Source: DYQY01 sp964643725
Lineage (GTDB): Bacteria; Margulisbacteria; Riflemargulisbacteria; GWF2-35-9; DYQY01
Length of the DNA stretch: 47,434 nucleotides
NCBI GenBank assembly: GCA_964643725.1
Contig: CAZXTL010000014.1
Location: 1 to 47,434, forward strand
Direction of reading: 5' to 3'
The translations under genes and the position numbers were made by a program. The notes under the pieces are model-generated. The model was not told the DNA's origin and searched no databases. It saw only the letters and a program-made list of their open reading frames with translations. Shown piece after piece: positions 15,405 to 24,429 of this stretch. Each line of letters begins with the position of its first letter. Within the stretch, counting starts at the first letter, position 1.

Positions 15405-16145
15405 ATGATTAATGTTGTAGTTAACGGTGCGTTAGGTAAAGTGGGCAAAACAGTAATAAATGCAGTTACTAACGAAAAAGATATGGTTGTTTTAAAAGGC
15501 CTTGATATTGAAGATAATCTTAATGAATTTTTGAAAAATAATAAAGCAGATGTAGTTGTGGATTTTACTAGACCTGAAAGTAGAATGGAAAATGTTAAGA
15601 CTATTTTAAGTAATGGAGCGCATGCTGTTATTGGGACAACAGGATTTACTGAGGATGACCTAAAGCAAGTAGCCAAATGGTGTAAAGAGTATGGAAAGAA
15701 TGTAATTATTGGACCTAATTTTGCTATAGGAACAATTTTTCAGATGTATTTTGCTAAAATAGCTGCTCGTCATTTTGATACAGCTGAGATAGTTGAATAC
15801 CATCATGATCAAAAAGTAGACTTTCCTTCAGGTACTGCTGTTAAGACAGCTCAATTAATGGCCGAAGAGAGAGAGGTTTTTAATCTTAATACAAAAGATA
15901 AAGTAGCAAATATAGAAGGTGCTAGAGGTGGAGATTACCACGGAATTAAAATCCATAGTATTAGGCTTCCAGGAATGGTAGCACATCAAGAGGTTATTTT
16001 TGGAGCTACTGGTCAATATCTTACTTTGAGGCATGATGTAACTTCTCGAGAGTCGTATATGCCAGGAGTTTTATTGTCTATAAGAGAAGTAATAAAAAGG
16101 CCTGGACTTACTTATGGGTTAGAGAGTATATTTGGTCTTTTTTAA
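15405..16145 (+). CDS. dapB: 4-hydroxy-tetrahydrodipicolinate reductase
   Basis: NAD(P)H-dependent step of the diaminopimelate/lysine pathway, supplying peptidoglycan and lysine. 246 residues. It has a Rossmann motif NGALGKVGKTV at the N-terminus, a GTTGFTEDD segment, and the catalytic EYHHDQKVDFPSGTA near residue 131. AAGGAGAACAAG precedes the ATG. The neighbouring asd and dapA supply the preceding steps, so this is a pathway cluster, although dapB and asd each have their own promoter-like sequence. Confidence 0.96.
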   Translation: MINVVVNGALGKVGKTVINAVTNEKDMVVLKGLDIEDNLNEFLKNNKADVVVDFTRPESRMENVKTILSNGAHAVIGTTGFTEDDLKQVAKWCKEYGKNVIIGPNFAIGTIFQMYFAKIAARHFDTAEIVEYHHDQKVDFPSGTAVKTAQLMAEEREVFNLNTKDKVANIEGARGGDYHGIKIHSIRLPGMVAHQEVIFGATGQYLTLRHDVTSRESYMPGVLLSIREVIKRPGLTYGLESIFGLF

Positions 16146-16164
16146 TATCAATTAGCTTGGTCAG

Positions 16165-16193
16165 TTTACCGTAGTCGTTCTTAGTTATATAAT
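16165..16193 (+). promoter_or_regulatory. asd promoter
   Basis: TTTACC at 16165-16170, a 17-bp spacer and TATAAT at 16188-16193, closely matching the layout before dapB. Predicted start near 16200. Confidence 0.7.
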
Positions 16194-16222
16194 AAATCAA
16201 AACAATTTCTTAGGAGGAAAAG

Positions 16223-17239
16223 ATGCAAGGGTATAATGTAGCAGTTGTAGGTGCAACAGGAGTAGTAGGAACAGAAATGATAAAAGTGTTAGAGGAAACA
16301 AACTTTCCTGTAAAAAAACTTATTCCTTTAGCTTCAGAACGTTCTGCAGGTACAAGGATAGAATTTAAAGGTGAAAATGTTAAAGTTGAATTATTAACTG
16401 AAGACTCTTTTAAAGGAGTCGACATAGCTTTATTTAGTGCAGGAAGTTCCATTAGTGAGAAATTTGCTCCAATAGCTGTAACAAGTGGTGCTGTAGTTGT
16501 TGATAATACTAGTTTTTTTAGAATGGACCCTAATGTGCCACTTGTTGTGCCAGAAGTTAATGCGCATGATATTAAAAAGCATCAAGGCATTATTGCTAAT
16601 CCAAACTGCTCTACTGCACAAATGGTATTACCATTACTGCCTATTCATGAGCATTATAAGATTACTAGGGTAGTTGTATCTACTTATCAAGCAACTTCAG
16701 GTGCAGGCAAAGAAGCTATGGATGAAATGCTAGATCAAACAATTAGTATAGTTAATGGCAATGGTCCAACTAAACCTAAGAAGTTTACCAAACAGATTGC
16801 TTTTAATGTTATTCCACATATTGATTCCTTTTTAGAAAATGGTTTTACAAAGGAAGAGATGAAGATGACTAATGAAACAAAAAAGATTTTTGGTGATGAT
16901 AGTATTGAGGTTGTTGCAACTTGTGTTCGTGTGCCAGCGTTTATTGGTCACAGTGAGTCTATAAATATTGAAACGGAAAAACCTTTTGATATTGAAAAGG
17001 TCAGAGAGCTTATTGCTAATGTTCCAAATGTTAAAGTTATGGATGATAATGCTAATAATGTTTATCCAACACCTATTGATTGTGTTGATACAAACGATAC
17101 GCTTGTTGGAAGAATTAGACGTGATTTTTCTGTAAAAAATGGAATAGCTTTATTCTGTGTTTCTAATAATCTAAGGAAAGGTGCTGCATTTAATGCTGTG
17201 CAGATTGCCTTGGAATTAGTTGAGCAAGAACTTGTCTAG
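16223..17239 (+). CDS. asd: Aspartate-semialdehyde dehydrogenase
   Basis: Reduces aspartyl phosphate to aspartate semialdehyde, the branch point for lysine/DAP, threonine and methionine. 338 residues. It has GATGVVGTEM (NADP loop), IIANPNCST with the catalytic cysteine (about 129), STYQATSGAG, and the substrate-binding RVPAFIGHSES. TAGGAGG is well placed before the ATG. The stop abuts the ATG of the methyltransferase with no gap. Confidence 0.97.
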   Translation: MQGYNVAVVGATGVVGTEMIKVLEETNFPVKKLIPLASERSAGTRIEFKGENVKVELLTEDSFKGVDIALFSAGSSISEKFAPIAVTSGAVVVDNTSFFRMDPNVPLVVPEVNAHDIKKHQGIIANPNCSTAQMVLPLLPIHEHYKITRVVVSTYQATSGAGKEAMDEMLDQTISIVNGNGPTKPKKFTKQIAFNVIPHIDSFLENGFTKEEMKMTNETKKIFGDDSIEVVATCVRVPAFIGHSESINIETEKPFDIEKVRELIANVPNVKVMDDNANNVYPTPIDCVDTNDTLVGRIRRDFSVKNGIALFCVSNNLRKGAAFNAVQIALELVEQELV

Positions 17240-17836
17240 ATGACTATAAAAAGGGATATAATACGATTTTTCGATGAAATGATAGCTTTATATCCAATAG
17301 ATAGTTCAGAAGTTATCGGTTGGAGTTCCAAAGACACTCAGTCCTTAAGGTTTAATGTTCTTTCACAGATTTCTGATTTAAACCTTTGTAGTGTTCTTGA
17401 TGTAGGTTGTGGAGTTGGAGATTTTCTAAAGTATTTAAATGAAAGATTTGAAGGTATTTCTTATGAAGGGATTGACCTTCATCCAAAGATGATTCAGATA
17501 GCTAATAAAAAATATCCAGATGGCTCATTTAAAGAACAAGAGCTTCAAAACTTTATTGGACAATATGATTACGTATTTGTTTCAGGTGCCTTCAATTTGT
17601 TGGTAAGTGACAATATGAGATATTTTTCAGATCAGTTGAATTTTATGGATAGAGTAGCGAAGAAAGGTATCGCCTTTAATTTGCTTAGTAGTTATGCAAA
17701 ACTAAATGCTAGATATCCTAGTTTGTACTATTATGACCCGTTGGAGGTTTTTAGGTTGTGTAAGAATCGTTTCGAACGTGTTATATTAAGACACGATTAT
17801 TTAGATAATGATTTTACTATTTATATATATAAATAA
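17240..17836 (+). CDS. Class I SAM-dependent methyltransferase
   Basis: 198 residues with motif I LDVGCGVGDFLKYL (about 52-65), an acidic residue ending strand 2 (YEGIDLHP), and YDYVFVSGAFN as motif IV. Substrate unknown; small-molecule methylation is as likely as macromolecule. The ATG follows the asd stop directly, so translation is presumably coupled. It sits inside the asd-dapA interval, which suggests co-expression but does not prove a role in lysine synthesis. Confidence 0.82.
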   Translation: MTIKRDIIRFFDEMIALYPIDSSEVIGWSSKDTQSLRFNVLSQISDLNLCSVLDVGCGVGDFLKYLNERFEGISYEGIDLHPKMIQIANKKYPDGSFKEQELQNFIGQYDYVFVSGAFNLLVSDNMRYFSDQLNFMDRVAKKGIAFNLLSSYAKLNARYPSLYYYDPLEVFRLCKNRFERVILRHDYLDNDFTIYIYK

Positions 17837-17848
17837 GGAGGAGAAAAC

Positions 17849-18745
17849 ATGAATATACCGTATTTTGGTAAAGTAATAACAGCAATGGTAACTCCATTTG
17901 ATGAAAAGGGTGAGATTGATCTTAAACAGACAAAAGCTCTTGCAAGAAAACTAGTAAACGAAGGCAGTGACGCAATATTAGTAACTGGAACAACAGGTGA
18001 GTCTCCAACTTTAAGTCATGAAGAAGATCTTTTATTATATGCTACAGTTTTAGATGAAGTAGGAAGTAGCGTAAAGGTTATCGCTGGTACTGGAAGCAAC
18101 TCTACAGAAACAACTATTAAATATACAAAGATGGCAGAGAAGATAGGCGTGCATGGAGCAATGATTGTTGTTCCTTATTACAATAAACCATCTCAAGATG
18201 GCATGTTTGCTCACTATTCAAAGGTAGCTGAGAATACTGAGCTTCCTATGATTATCTATAATATTCCAGGACGTACCGGAGTTAATATGCTTCCTGAAAC
18301 TGTTGCAAGGATTGTAAAAGCAAATCCACAATATATTTCAATAAAGGAAGCATCTGGCAATATTGACCAGATGGAAGAAGTTATTAATTTAGTTAAGCAA
18401 AAGGACTTTACTCTTTATAGTGGTGATGATGGTTTAACTTTAGATGCCCTAAAGATAGGAGCAGTTGGTGTTATTAGTGTAGCGTCTCATTTGGCAGGAA
18501 AAGACATTCAAACAATGATTTTAGCTTATGAAAAGGGAGATATGAAAACTGCCGAAGCTATTAATGAAAAATTAAAAGCACTTTTTAGTGTACTATTTAT
18601 TACTTCTAATCCATCTCCAGTGAAAGCTGCGTTAAATATGACAGGGCTTAATGTTGGAGGCACTAGGCTACCTTTGGTTCCTGTTAATAGTGAACAAGAG
18701 AATAAAATCAAAGCTGTATTAAAAACATTAGGACTGGTTTCTTAA
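17849..18745 (+). CDS. dapA: 4-hydroxy-tetrahydrodipicolinate synthase
   Basis: Condenses pyruvate with aspartate semialdehyde, the committed lysine/DAP step. TIM barrel of 298 residues: GTTGESPTL, then YNIPGRTGVNM, and the Schiff-base lysine in SIKEASGN (about 165). AAGGAGG precedes the ATG. Its TAA directly abuts the GTG start of the RNase J gene. Confidence 0.97.
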   Translation: MNIPYFGKVITAMVTPFDEKGEIDLKQTKALARKLVNEGSDAILVTGTTGESPTLSHEEDLLLYATVLDEVGSSVKVIAGTGSNSTETTIKYTKMAEKIGVHGAMIVVPYYNKPSQDGMFAHYSKVAENTELPMIIYNIPGRTGVNMLPETVARIVKANPQYISIKEASGNIDQMEEVINLVKQKDFTLYSGDDGLTLDALKIGAVGVISVASHLAGKDIQTMILAYEKGDMKTAEAINEKLKALFSVLFITSNPSPVKAALNMTGLNVGGTRLPLVPVNSEQENKIKAVLKTLGLVS

Positions 18746-20374
18746 GTGGTAAAACTTAGTATTTTCGGAGGTCTTGATGGGATAGGCATGAACATGATGA
18801 GTTTTCAGCATGGCAATGAACTTATAATTATTGATGCTGGCATTATGTTTCCTGATGCAGATTTACATGGAGTAGATAAGATTATTCCAAGTTTTTCTTA
18901 TTTTGAAGAACACCAAAAGGACATCAAAGCTATATTTCTTACTCATGGACATGAGGACCATATTGGAGCAGTTGCACATTTCATTGAGAAAATTAATGTT
19001 CCTATTTACGGGACTAGACTTACTCTTGGAATGGTTGAGCATAAACTAATTGAGGCTGGGCTTAAAAAGTATAAATTAGTGGAGATAAACGAAAAAAGTG
19101 TAATTAAGTTTAAGCATTTTAGATTAGAGTTTATAAGAGTTAGTCATTCTATTCCAGATGGAGTAATGACTGTTATTCATTCACCTGTTGGGGTTATTGT
19201 TCATTCTGGTGATTTCAAGATCGATTATACTCCAGTAGATGGGAAAGTAGTCGATCTTAAGCGTATAGCTAATATAGGTAATAAAGGTGTTATTCTTTTT
19301 ATGAGTGATAGCACTAATGCTGTTAAAAAGGGTCATACTCAATCTGAAAAGCATGTTGGTGATGCTTTTGAACAAGAATTTGCAGGAGTTACAGGAAGAT
19401 TACTTGTTGCTACATTTTCTAGCAACATTCACAGACTTCAACAAGCTATTAATGTTGGCAAAAAATTTGGTCGTAAGATTTGTTTTGTTGGAAAGAGTAT
19501 GGAGAATACAAGTTCTATAGCTCGTAGATTAGGATATATAGATTTTGAGGATGAAGATATTATTTCTATGAATGATGTTGATAATTATCCAGATAATCAA
19601 ATTCTTGTTTTAGTTACGGGTAGTCAAGGTGAACCGCTTGCTGCACTTTCTAGGATGGCTAATGATAAGCATCCTTTCTTTCACTTAAAAGAAAATGATA
19701 CTGTTATTATTTCTGCTTTACCTATTCCTGGTAATGAAAAAATGGTTTTTTCTAATATTAATAAATTAGGAAGAAAAGGTGTAAAAGTTATATATGAAGC
19801 AGGTTCTAAAATGCATGTTTCTGGTCACGCTTATGCTGAAGAGCTTAAATTAATGTTAGAGCTAGTAAAACCAAAGTTTTTTATTCCTATACACGGTGAA
19901 TATAGGCATCTTTTAGCTCATAAAGAGTTAGCAGAAGATTTAAACATTGTTGACCAAGTTTTTATTCCAGAGAATGGCGATCAGCTTGAAATTGATAAAA
20001 AGAAGATCTCGTTAGTAGGAAGAGTATCAGATGCCCTTATTTATGTTGATAGTAATAGTAATTGTTTTGAGGATCAAGGAATTATTGATGATAGACAATT
20101 AATGGCAGAAAATGGAGTAGTGAGTATAGTTGTTTTTATGGATAGAGAAAAAAGGTCAATTCAGAATATTGTTTTTAAAATGAAGGGAATCTCTAATCCT
20201 GCAGACGATTTTATGATTGGAATAAAAGATAGTATTATTGATAAATTTAATTATCGAGCAGGGGCTGGGAATATATCGTTAGATAATCTTGAAAAAGATA
20301 TATCTGAAAGTGTTCGTAAATATATGCTTAAGAAAATCGGAAAGCGCCCTTTGGTTATACCCGTTATCCTTTAA
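18746..20374 (+). CDS. rnj: Ribonuclease J
   Basis: Metallo-beta-lactamase/beta-CASP ribonuclease with 5'-3' exo- and endonuclease activity in mRNA turnover and rRNA maturation. 542 residues. The zinc motif HGHEDH is near 68, followed by HSIPDG, HSGDFKID, the beta-CASP segment and PIHGEYRHL near 385; the C-terminal domain is present. Starts with GTG right after dapA; this dapA-rnj pairing is common. With PNPase at 10732 the window holds two core RNA-decay enzymes. Confidence 0.95.
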   Translation: MVKLSIFGGLDGIGMNMMSFQHGNELIIIDAGIMFPDADLHGVDKIIPSFSYFEEHQKDIKAIFLTHGHEDHIGAVAHFIEKINVPIYGTRLTLGMVEHKLIEAGLKKYKLVEINEKSVIKFKHFRLEFIRVSHSIPDGVMTVIHSPVGVIVHSGDFKIDYTPVDGKVVDLKRIANIGNKGVILFMSDSTNAVKKGHTQSEKHVGDAFEQEFAGVTGRLLVATFSSNIHRLQQAINVGKKFGRKICFVGKSMENTSSIARRLGYIDFEDEDIISMNDVDNYPDNQILVLVTGSQGEPLAALSRMANDKHPFFHLKENDTVIISALPIPGNEKMVFSNINKLGRKGVKVIYEAGSKMHVSGHAYAEELKLMLELVKPKFFIPIHGEYRHLLAHKELAEDLNIVDQVFIPENGDQLEIDKKKISLVGRVSDALIYVDSNSNCFEDQGIIDDRQLMAENGVVSIVVFMDREKRSIQNIVFKMKGISNPADDFMIGIKDSIIDKFNYRAGAGNISLDNLEKDISESVRKYMLKKIGKRPLVIPVIL

Positions 20375-20378
20375 TTCT

Positions 20379-20939
20379 GTGAAAACTTTACTTTTGCATA
20401 TTTGTTGTGCTCCTTGTTCTACTTCTGTAATAGAAGAACTTAAGAGTATTTATGAAGTATCTGCATATTTTTATAATCCTAATATTCATCCAATTAGTGA
20501 ACAGGAATTAAGAGAAAGAGAAGTTTTCGCTTATTGCGAAAGAATTGGCATTCCTATTTTTTCAGAAAAGGTGGATGTTAAGTCTTGGTTTGAGATGGTT
20601 AAAGATAATAAATGGGCTAGAGAAAAAGATGGAGAACGATGTTCATATTGTTACGAAGATAGATTAAAAATGACTGCTATAAATGCTAAAGACAATAATT
20701 TTAATTATTTTGCTACTACTTTAACTGTAAGTCCTTATAAACATACAACCCTTATAAATTCTATTGGTAATCGGCTAGGTGACGAATATCAAGTGAATTA
20801 CTTAGAGAGTGATTTCAAAAAAAATGATGGATATAAAAGATCAGTTGAGCTTAGTAAAGCAGAAGGAATGTATCGTCAAGAATATTGTGGATGTGTGTAT
20901 AGTAAACTGGAAAGGTTAAGGATTAAGCCTTATAATTAA
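20379..20939 (+). CDS. queH: Epoxyqueuosine reductase QueH
   Basis: Last step of queuosine synthesis in tRNA anticodons (the alternative to QueG). The conserved N-terminal LLLHICCAPCS places the start at GTG 20379, giving 186 residues; a longer frame runs into the RNase J gene. Further metal-binding cysteines: RCSYCYEDRL and YCGCVYS. The motif YKHTTLINSIG is typical of DUF208. It lies 4 bp after the RNase J gene. Complements queD at 9341. Confidence 0.93.
   Translation: MKTLLLHICCAPCSTSVIEELKSIYEVSAYFYNPNIHPISEQELREREVFAYCERIGIPIFSEKVDVKSWFEMVKDNKWAREKDGERCSYCYEDRLKMTAINAKDNNFNYFATTLTVSPYKHTTLINSIGNRLGDEYQVNYLESDFKKNDGYKRSVELSKAEGMYRQEYCGCVYSKLERLRIKPYN
20931..20936 (+). promoter_or_regulatory. 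Possible -10 box for leaderless mlaE
   Basis: TATAAT six bases before the mlaE ATG and no Shine-Dalgarno. It overlaps the last two sense codons of queH (Tyr-Asn), so it could be coincidence; the -35 is poor. Confidence 0.35.
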
Positions 20940-20942
20940 AAT

Positions 20943-21707
20943 ATGATAACAGCAACAGGTACTTATTTGCTTAATATATTTAATACGTTAGGAGAGTTTA
21001 CTCTTTTTTCATTATCTACTATTAAAGGAGTTTTTTCTAAAGACCTCAAACGAAAAAGGGTATTAGAACAAATGTATAAAGTAGGAGCTCAATCTTTTAT
21101 TATTACTGCAATAACTCTTACTTTTGTAGGAATGGTTTTTTCAAGTCAAGTAACTAAAGAATTTTTAAGAATGGGTGCAGCTAAGATTATTGGAGGAATC
21201 GTAGGATTTGCTATTTGGAGAGAACTTGGTCCATTATTAACTTCTGTTGTAGTTGCGGCGAGAGTAGGTGCTGCAATATCAACGGAGATAGCTGCCATGA
21301 AGGTTACTGAACAGATAGATGCTCTTAGGTCTATGGCATTAGATCCTTTTTCGTATTTATATGCTCCAAGATTAATTGCTTTGGTTTGTATGTTACCTCT
21401 TTTAATAGTTTTTGCTGATTTTTGTGGATTTATTGCTGGGATGTTTATTTATGTGCTTGCCTTTAATGGTAACGCAGTCAATTATTTTGTTTCTGCAGCT
21501 CATATGTTAGACCTAACAGATATTTTAGCAGGTATTTTAATCAAAGGTCCTATTTTTGGTGCTGTTATTGCTTTGACTGCCACCTATGTTGGTTCAAAGA
21601 CAACATCTGGCTCTCAAGGTATTGGTATGGCTGCAACTACTGCTGTTGTATCTTCTCTTATTATTTTATTTATTCTTAATTTCTTTATTTCTTTTTTGGT
21701 TTTCTAA
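20943..21707 (+). CDS. mlaE: MlaE-type ABC permease
   Basis: Inner-membrane permease of the MCE lipid-transport system. 254 residues with about five membrane helices. It contains the MlaE/TGD1 core RELGPLLTSVVVAARVGAA (about 94-112), followed by IAAMKVTEQIDALRSM. Works with MlaF (ATPase) and MlaD (MCE protein) encoded next. No mlaC or mlaB is adjacent, as in cyanobacteria and diderm Firmicutes. Its stop overlaps the mlaF ATG by one base. Confidence 0.94.
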   Translation: MITATGTYLLNIFNTLGEFTLFSLSTIKGVFSKDLKRKRVLEQMYKVGAQSFIITAITLTFVGMVFSSQVTKEFLRMGAAKIIGGIVGFAIWRELGPLLTSVVVAARVGAAISTEIAAMKVTEQIDALRSMALDPFSYLYAPRLIALVCMLPLLIVFADFCGFIAGMFIYVLAFNGNAVNYFVSAAHMLDLTDILAGILIKGPIFGAVIALTATYVGSKTTSGSQGIGMAATTAVVSSLIILFILNFFISFLVF

Positions 21708-22435
21708 TGATAGAGATAAAAGATGTTGTGAAATTTTACGGAGAAAAAAGGATTCTTAATGGAGTCTCCTTATATGTTAAAAATAAAAGAAGAACCACAA
21801 TTATTGGTCAAAGCGGATGTGGGAAAAGCACTTTATTAAGGTTAATTCTTGGTTTAGAGGATTTTGAGTCAGGAGATATTATTGTTGATGGAAAATCTAT
21901 TAAGACATTAGATGAAGATGAAAAGAATAAACTTAGGTTAAATTTTGGAATGGTTTTTCAGTCGTCTGCCTTGTTCGATTCTCTTTCTGTAGGAGAGAAT
22001 GTAGGTTTAGTTCTAAAAGAACATACAATTATGAGTGATAAGCAAATCAAATCAAAAGTTATGAACGCATTAGAATTAGTAGAACTTACAGATACTTATA
22101 ATAAGTTGCCTTCAGAATTAAGTGGTGGAATGAAAAAAAGAGTTGCTATTGCTAGAGCAATTATTAATGACCCCAAAGTTATACTATTTGATGAACCTAC
22201 AACAGGACTTGATCCTATAACCTCTACTAGGATAGAACTTCTTATTAATAAGCTTACTGATTATATTGGGGCAACCTCTATTATTGTTACTCATCAAATA
22301 AGTACTATTCTAAATGTTTCTCAAGAGATATATATGTTTTCTGATGGTAAAGCTATAAAAACAGAGGGTTCTGATAAAATTCTGAAAAGTCAGGATAAAG
22401 ATATTTACAATTTTGTTAACGGGCTTGTTGAGTAA
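21707..22435 (+). CDS. mlaF: MlaF-type ABC ATPase
   Basis: Cytoplasmic ATPase of the MCE lipid transporter. 242 residues. Walker A GQSGCGKST (about 36-44), signature LSGGMKKRVAIARA (about 140), Walker B VILFDEPT, and H-loop VTHQ. Start overlaps mlaE (TAATG), indicating coupled expression and equal stoichiometry. Confidence 0.95.
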   Translation: MIEIKDVVKFYGEKRILNGVSLYVKNKRRTTIIGQSGCGKSTLLRLILGLEDFESGDIIVDGKSIKTLDEDEKNKLRLNFGMVFQSSALFDSLSVGENVGLVLKEHTIMSDKQIKSKVMNALELVELTDTYNKLPSELSGGMKKRVAIARAIINDPKVILFDEPTTGLDPITSTRIELLINKLTDYIGATSIIVTHQISTILNVSQEIYMFSDGKAIKTEGSDKILKSQDKDIYNFVNGLVE

Positions 22436-22465
22436 GATGCGTTTATGCTTTATATTTAGGATAGG

Positions 22466-23674
22466 ATGAAAATAGAGACAAAAGTAGGATTATTTGTATT
22501 TTTTGCCTTGTTGGTTTTGTCAGTAGGGATAATCTGGAAAAGTAGTTTGCTTTTAAGGGCTAATGGCTATGTTATTATTGGTTCATTTGATTCCGTAAAT
22601 GGATTACTACCAGGAGCTGAAGTAAGATACAGAGGATTTCTTGTTGGTACTGTTTCAGGTATAGATCCTGATCCATATACTATTTTAGTAAAGTTATATG
22701 TTAAAAGAGGAATAAATATAACTGAAGGATCTTCTCTTAGGGTTGACTTCGATGGTCTTATTGGGGAAAAGTATATTAATATTATTCCTAATACTGCAAC
22801 TAATAAGTATTTAAAGCCTGGCGCCACTCTCAGAGGTCACACAGCAGCTGGCTTAGTCGATTTTGTTAATACTGGAACTCAGAATTTAAATGAAACAAAA
22901 CAAATATTAGAAGTATTTAGAAAGATTTTCACAAATAAGAAGAGTGAAGAATCTTTACAGCAGTTTATTTTAAATATGGATTCAATTACAAGCAAGCTCG
23001 ATTCAGTTCTTGGTTCAGTAGATGGGTTTCTTACTAAAAGGTCTATGGCAGAATGGAGCAATAGAGTCGATCATATTATTATAGGAATGGATAATCTTGT
23101 TCAGAATTTGAATGCTTTAGTGGGGTCTGTTGAATCAACTGAAGATAAAAGCAGTGTTTATAAAATGGTAAGTAACCTAGAGTCTTTTACTAAGACTTTA
23201 CAAAAAGAAAGCGGATCAATAATTAAGGATGCAAAAAACATTAGTTATAGATTAGATGCGAATACTAATTTTCTAGATAGCACTTCTTTAAATATGTCAG
23301 CTGCAATTTTAGACAATCAAGAATACGGGGTAGGTGCATTTTTATCCGTAAGTAAAAATGAATTCGGTGTTGTAGTTGGCAATAAAGGTACCGGTACTTC
23401 GCCAAAGGTAACACAGTTAACGTATGGCAGGAGCATAATGGATGGAGTGTTAGCTGCAGTTGGTCTTGTAGAGGATTATCCTGGTGTTAAGGTAGAGCAT
23501 CAAGTTACAAAAACATTGAAGCTTGAACATTCTTTATATAATGCTACTACTTGGATGTATCGATTAAAGACAAACTTGTTATTTACACCAAATGTAAAAG
23601 GTATTGCTGGTTATGATTATCGTTCTGCCAATGATCAAAAAATGTTTATAGGGGTTGGTCTTAGTTCTTTCTAA
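22466..23674 (+). CDS. mlaD: MlaD-type MCE protein with C-terminal beta-rich extension
   Basis: One N-terminal membrane anchor (about 7-25), then an MCE domain (about 35-115) with PGAEVRYRGFLVGTV and the GLIGEKYINI segment, then a long helical region (about 130-285). The last ~115 residues form alternating strands rich in Gly and aromatics, ending MFIGVGLSSF with the terminal phenylalanine typical of outer-membrane barrels. The 402-residue length is over twice E. coli MlaD. In Veillonella a similar MlaD spans from inner membrane to an outer-membrane barrel; I infer the same here. It follows mlaF by 30 bp. Confidence 0.88.
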   Translation: MKIETKVGLFVFFALLVLSVGIIWKSSLLLRANGYVIIGSFDSVNGLLPGAEVRYRGFLVGTVSGIDPDPYTILVKLYVKRGINITEGSSLRVDFDGLIGEKYINIIPNTATNKYLKPGATLRGHTAAGLVDFVNTGTQNLNETKQILEVFRKIFTNKKSEESLQQFILNMDSITSKLDSVLGSVDGFLTKRSMAEWSNRVDHIIIGMDNLVQNLNALVGSVESTEDKSSVYKMVSNLESFTKTLQKESGSIIKDAKNISYRLDANTNFLDSTSLNMSAAILDNQEYGVGAFLSVSKNEFGVVVGNKGTGTSPKVTQLTYGRSIMDGVLAAVGLVEDYPGVKVEHQVTKTLKLEHSLYNATTWMYRLKTNLLFTPNVKGIAGYDYRSANDQKMFIGVGLSSF

Positions 23675-23728
23675 TAGTTTGTGTACGAAATAGTTTTTTT
23701 AAGTTAGTATTTAATAGGAGTGTGTTTT

Positions 23729-24082
23729 ATGAAAATAATGATAGTTGACGATGCATATTTTGTTCGAATGAAACTTAAAGGTGTTCTTTCTATGCTTGAT
23801 TTTGAGGTCATTGAGGCCGAGAACGGAGAGCAAGCGGTTCAGCTTTTTAAAGACGAAAGTCCTAATATTATTTTTATGGATGTTGTAATGCCAAAAAAAG
23901 ATGGACTGTCTGCTTTAAAAGAAATTAGAGCTTTGAGTCAAGATGTTAAGATTGTTATGCTAACTAGTGAAGGAGACCAAGCAACACTTCTTCGTGCTTT
24001 AGATCAAGGTGCTAATCATTATATAATTAAACCTTTTGAAGATGACAAGGTTTTAGAGCTAGTTCAAAACTTATTGCAATAA
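23729..24082 (+). CDS. Stand-alone response-regulator receiver protein
   Basis: CheY-like receiver of 117 residues with no output domain. It has acidic pocket IVDDAY (Asp 6-7), phosphoacceptor Asp in IIFMDVVMPKKDG (about 51), the Thr in MLTSEGD and the Lys in YIIKPFE. AGGAG at 23716-23720 favours the ATG at 23729 over the GTG at 23720. No histidine kinase or chemotaxis gene is nearby, so partner and output are unknown. Confidence 0.92.
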   Translation: MKIMIVDDAYFVRMKLKGVLSMLDFEVIEAENGEQAVQLFKDESPNIIFMDVVMPKKDGLSALKEIRALSQDVKIVMLTSEGDQATLLRALDQGANHYIIKPFEDDKVLELVQNLLQ

Positions 24083-24108
24083 ATACTATTTTTAATCGAT
24101 ATTTTATT

Positions 24109-24429
24109 ATGAAATATAAGATAATAAGCATTAATAGAGATAACATTTATGATATTGCTGATAATCTTGAGTTTTTTCCAGAAATAGAAGAAGGAATTGT
24201 GAAAATCTTTTGGTATGATGCCAAAAAAAATGAATTATTAGAGCCTAGAAATGTTACCGAGAAATTCCCTGAACAAGTTTTTCCAATTAAAGTAGTGAAG
24301 TATGGAAAGGTATATTTTGTCAGTTCTTTAGATGAATTAAAGCCTTTACCTCCAAATCAAAAAGAACAGTTGGAGATACTTATTAGAAATCTTTTGCCAG
24401 TTGATTCTATTGTTAATATATCTGCTTAA
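24109..24429 (+). CDS. Unknown protein, 106 aa
   Basis: Starts 26 bp after the receiver gene, so probably the same transcript. The 106-residue product has an alternating strand/helix pattern (YKIISINRDNIYDIAD; KVYFVSSLDELKPLPP) and no signal peptide or membrane helix. Its 3' end overlaps the convergent 24413 gene by 17 bp. No Shine-Dalgarno is evident. Family not recognised. Confidence 0.6.
   Translation: MKYKIISINRDNIYDIADNLEFFPEIEEGIVKIFWYDAKKNELLEPRNVTEKFPEQVFPIKVVKYGKVYFVSSLDELKPLPPNQKEQLEILIRNLLPVDSIVNISA

Noticed and set aside
15336..16222. Lysine riboswitch before dapB or asd
   Set aside because: The leaders are about 26 and 23 nt from the predicted start, far too short for a riboswitch.
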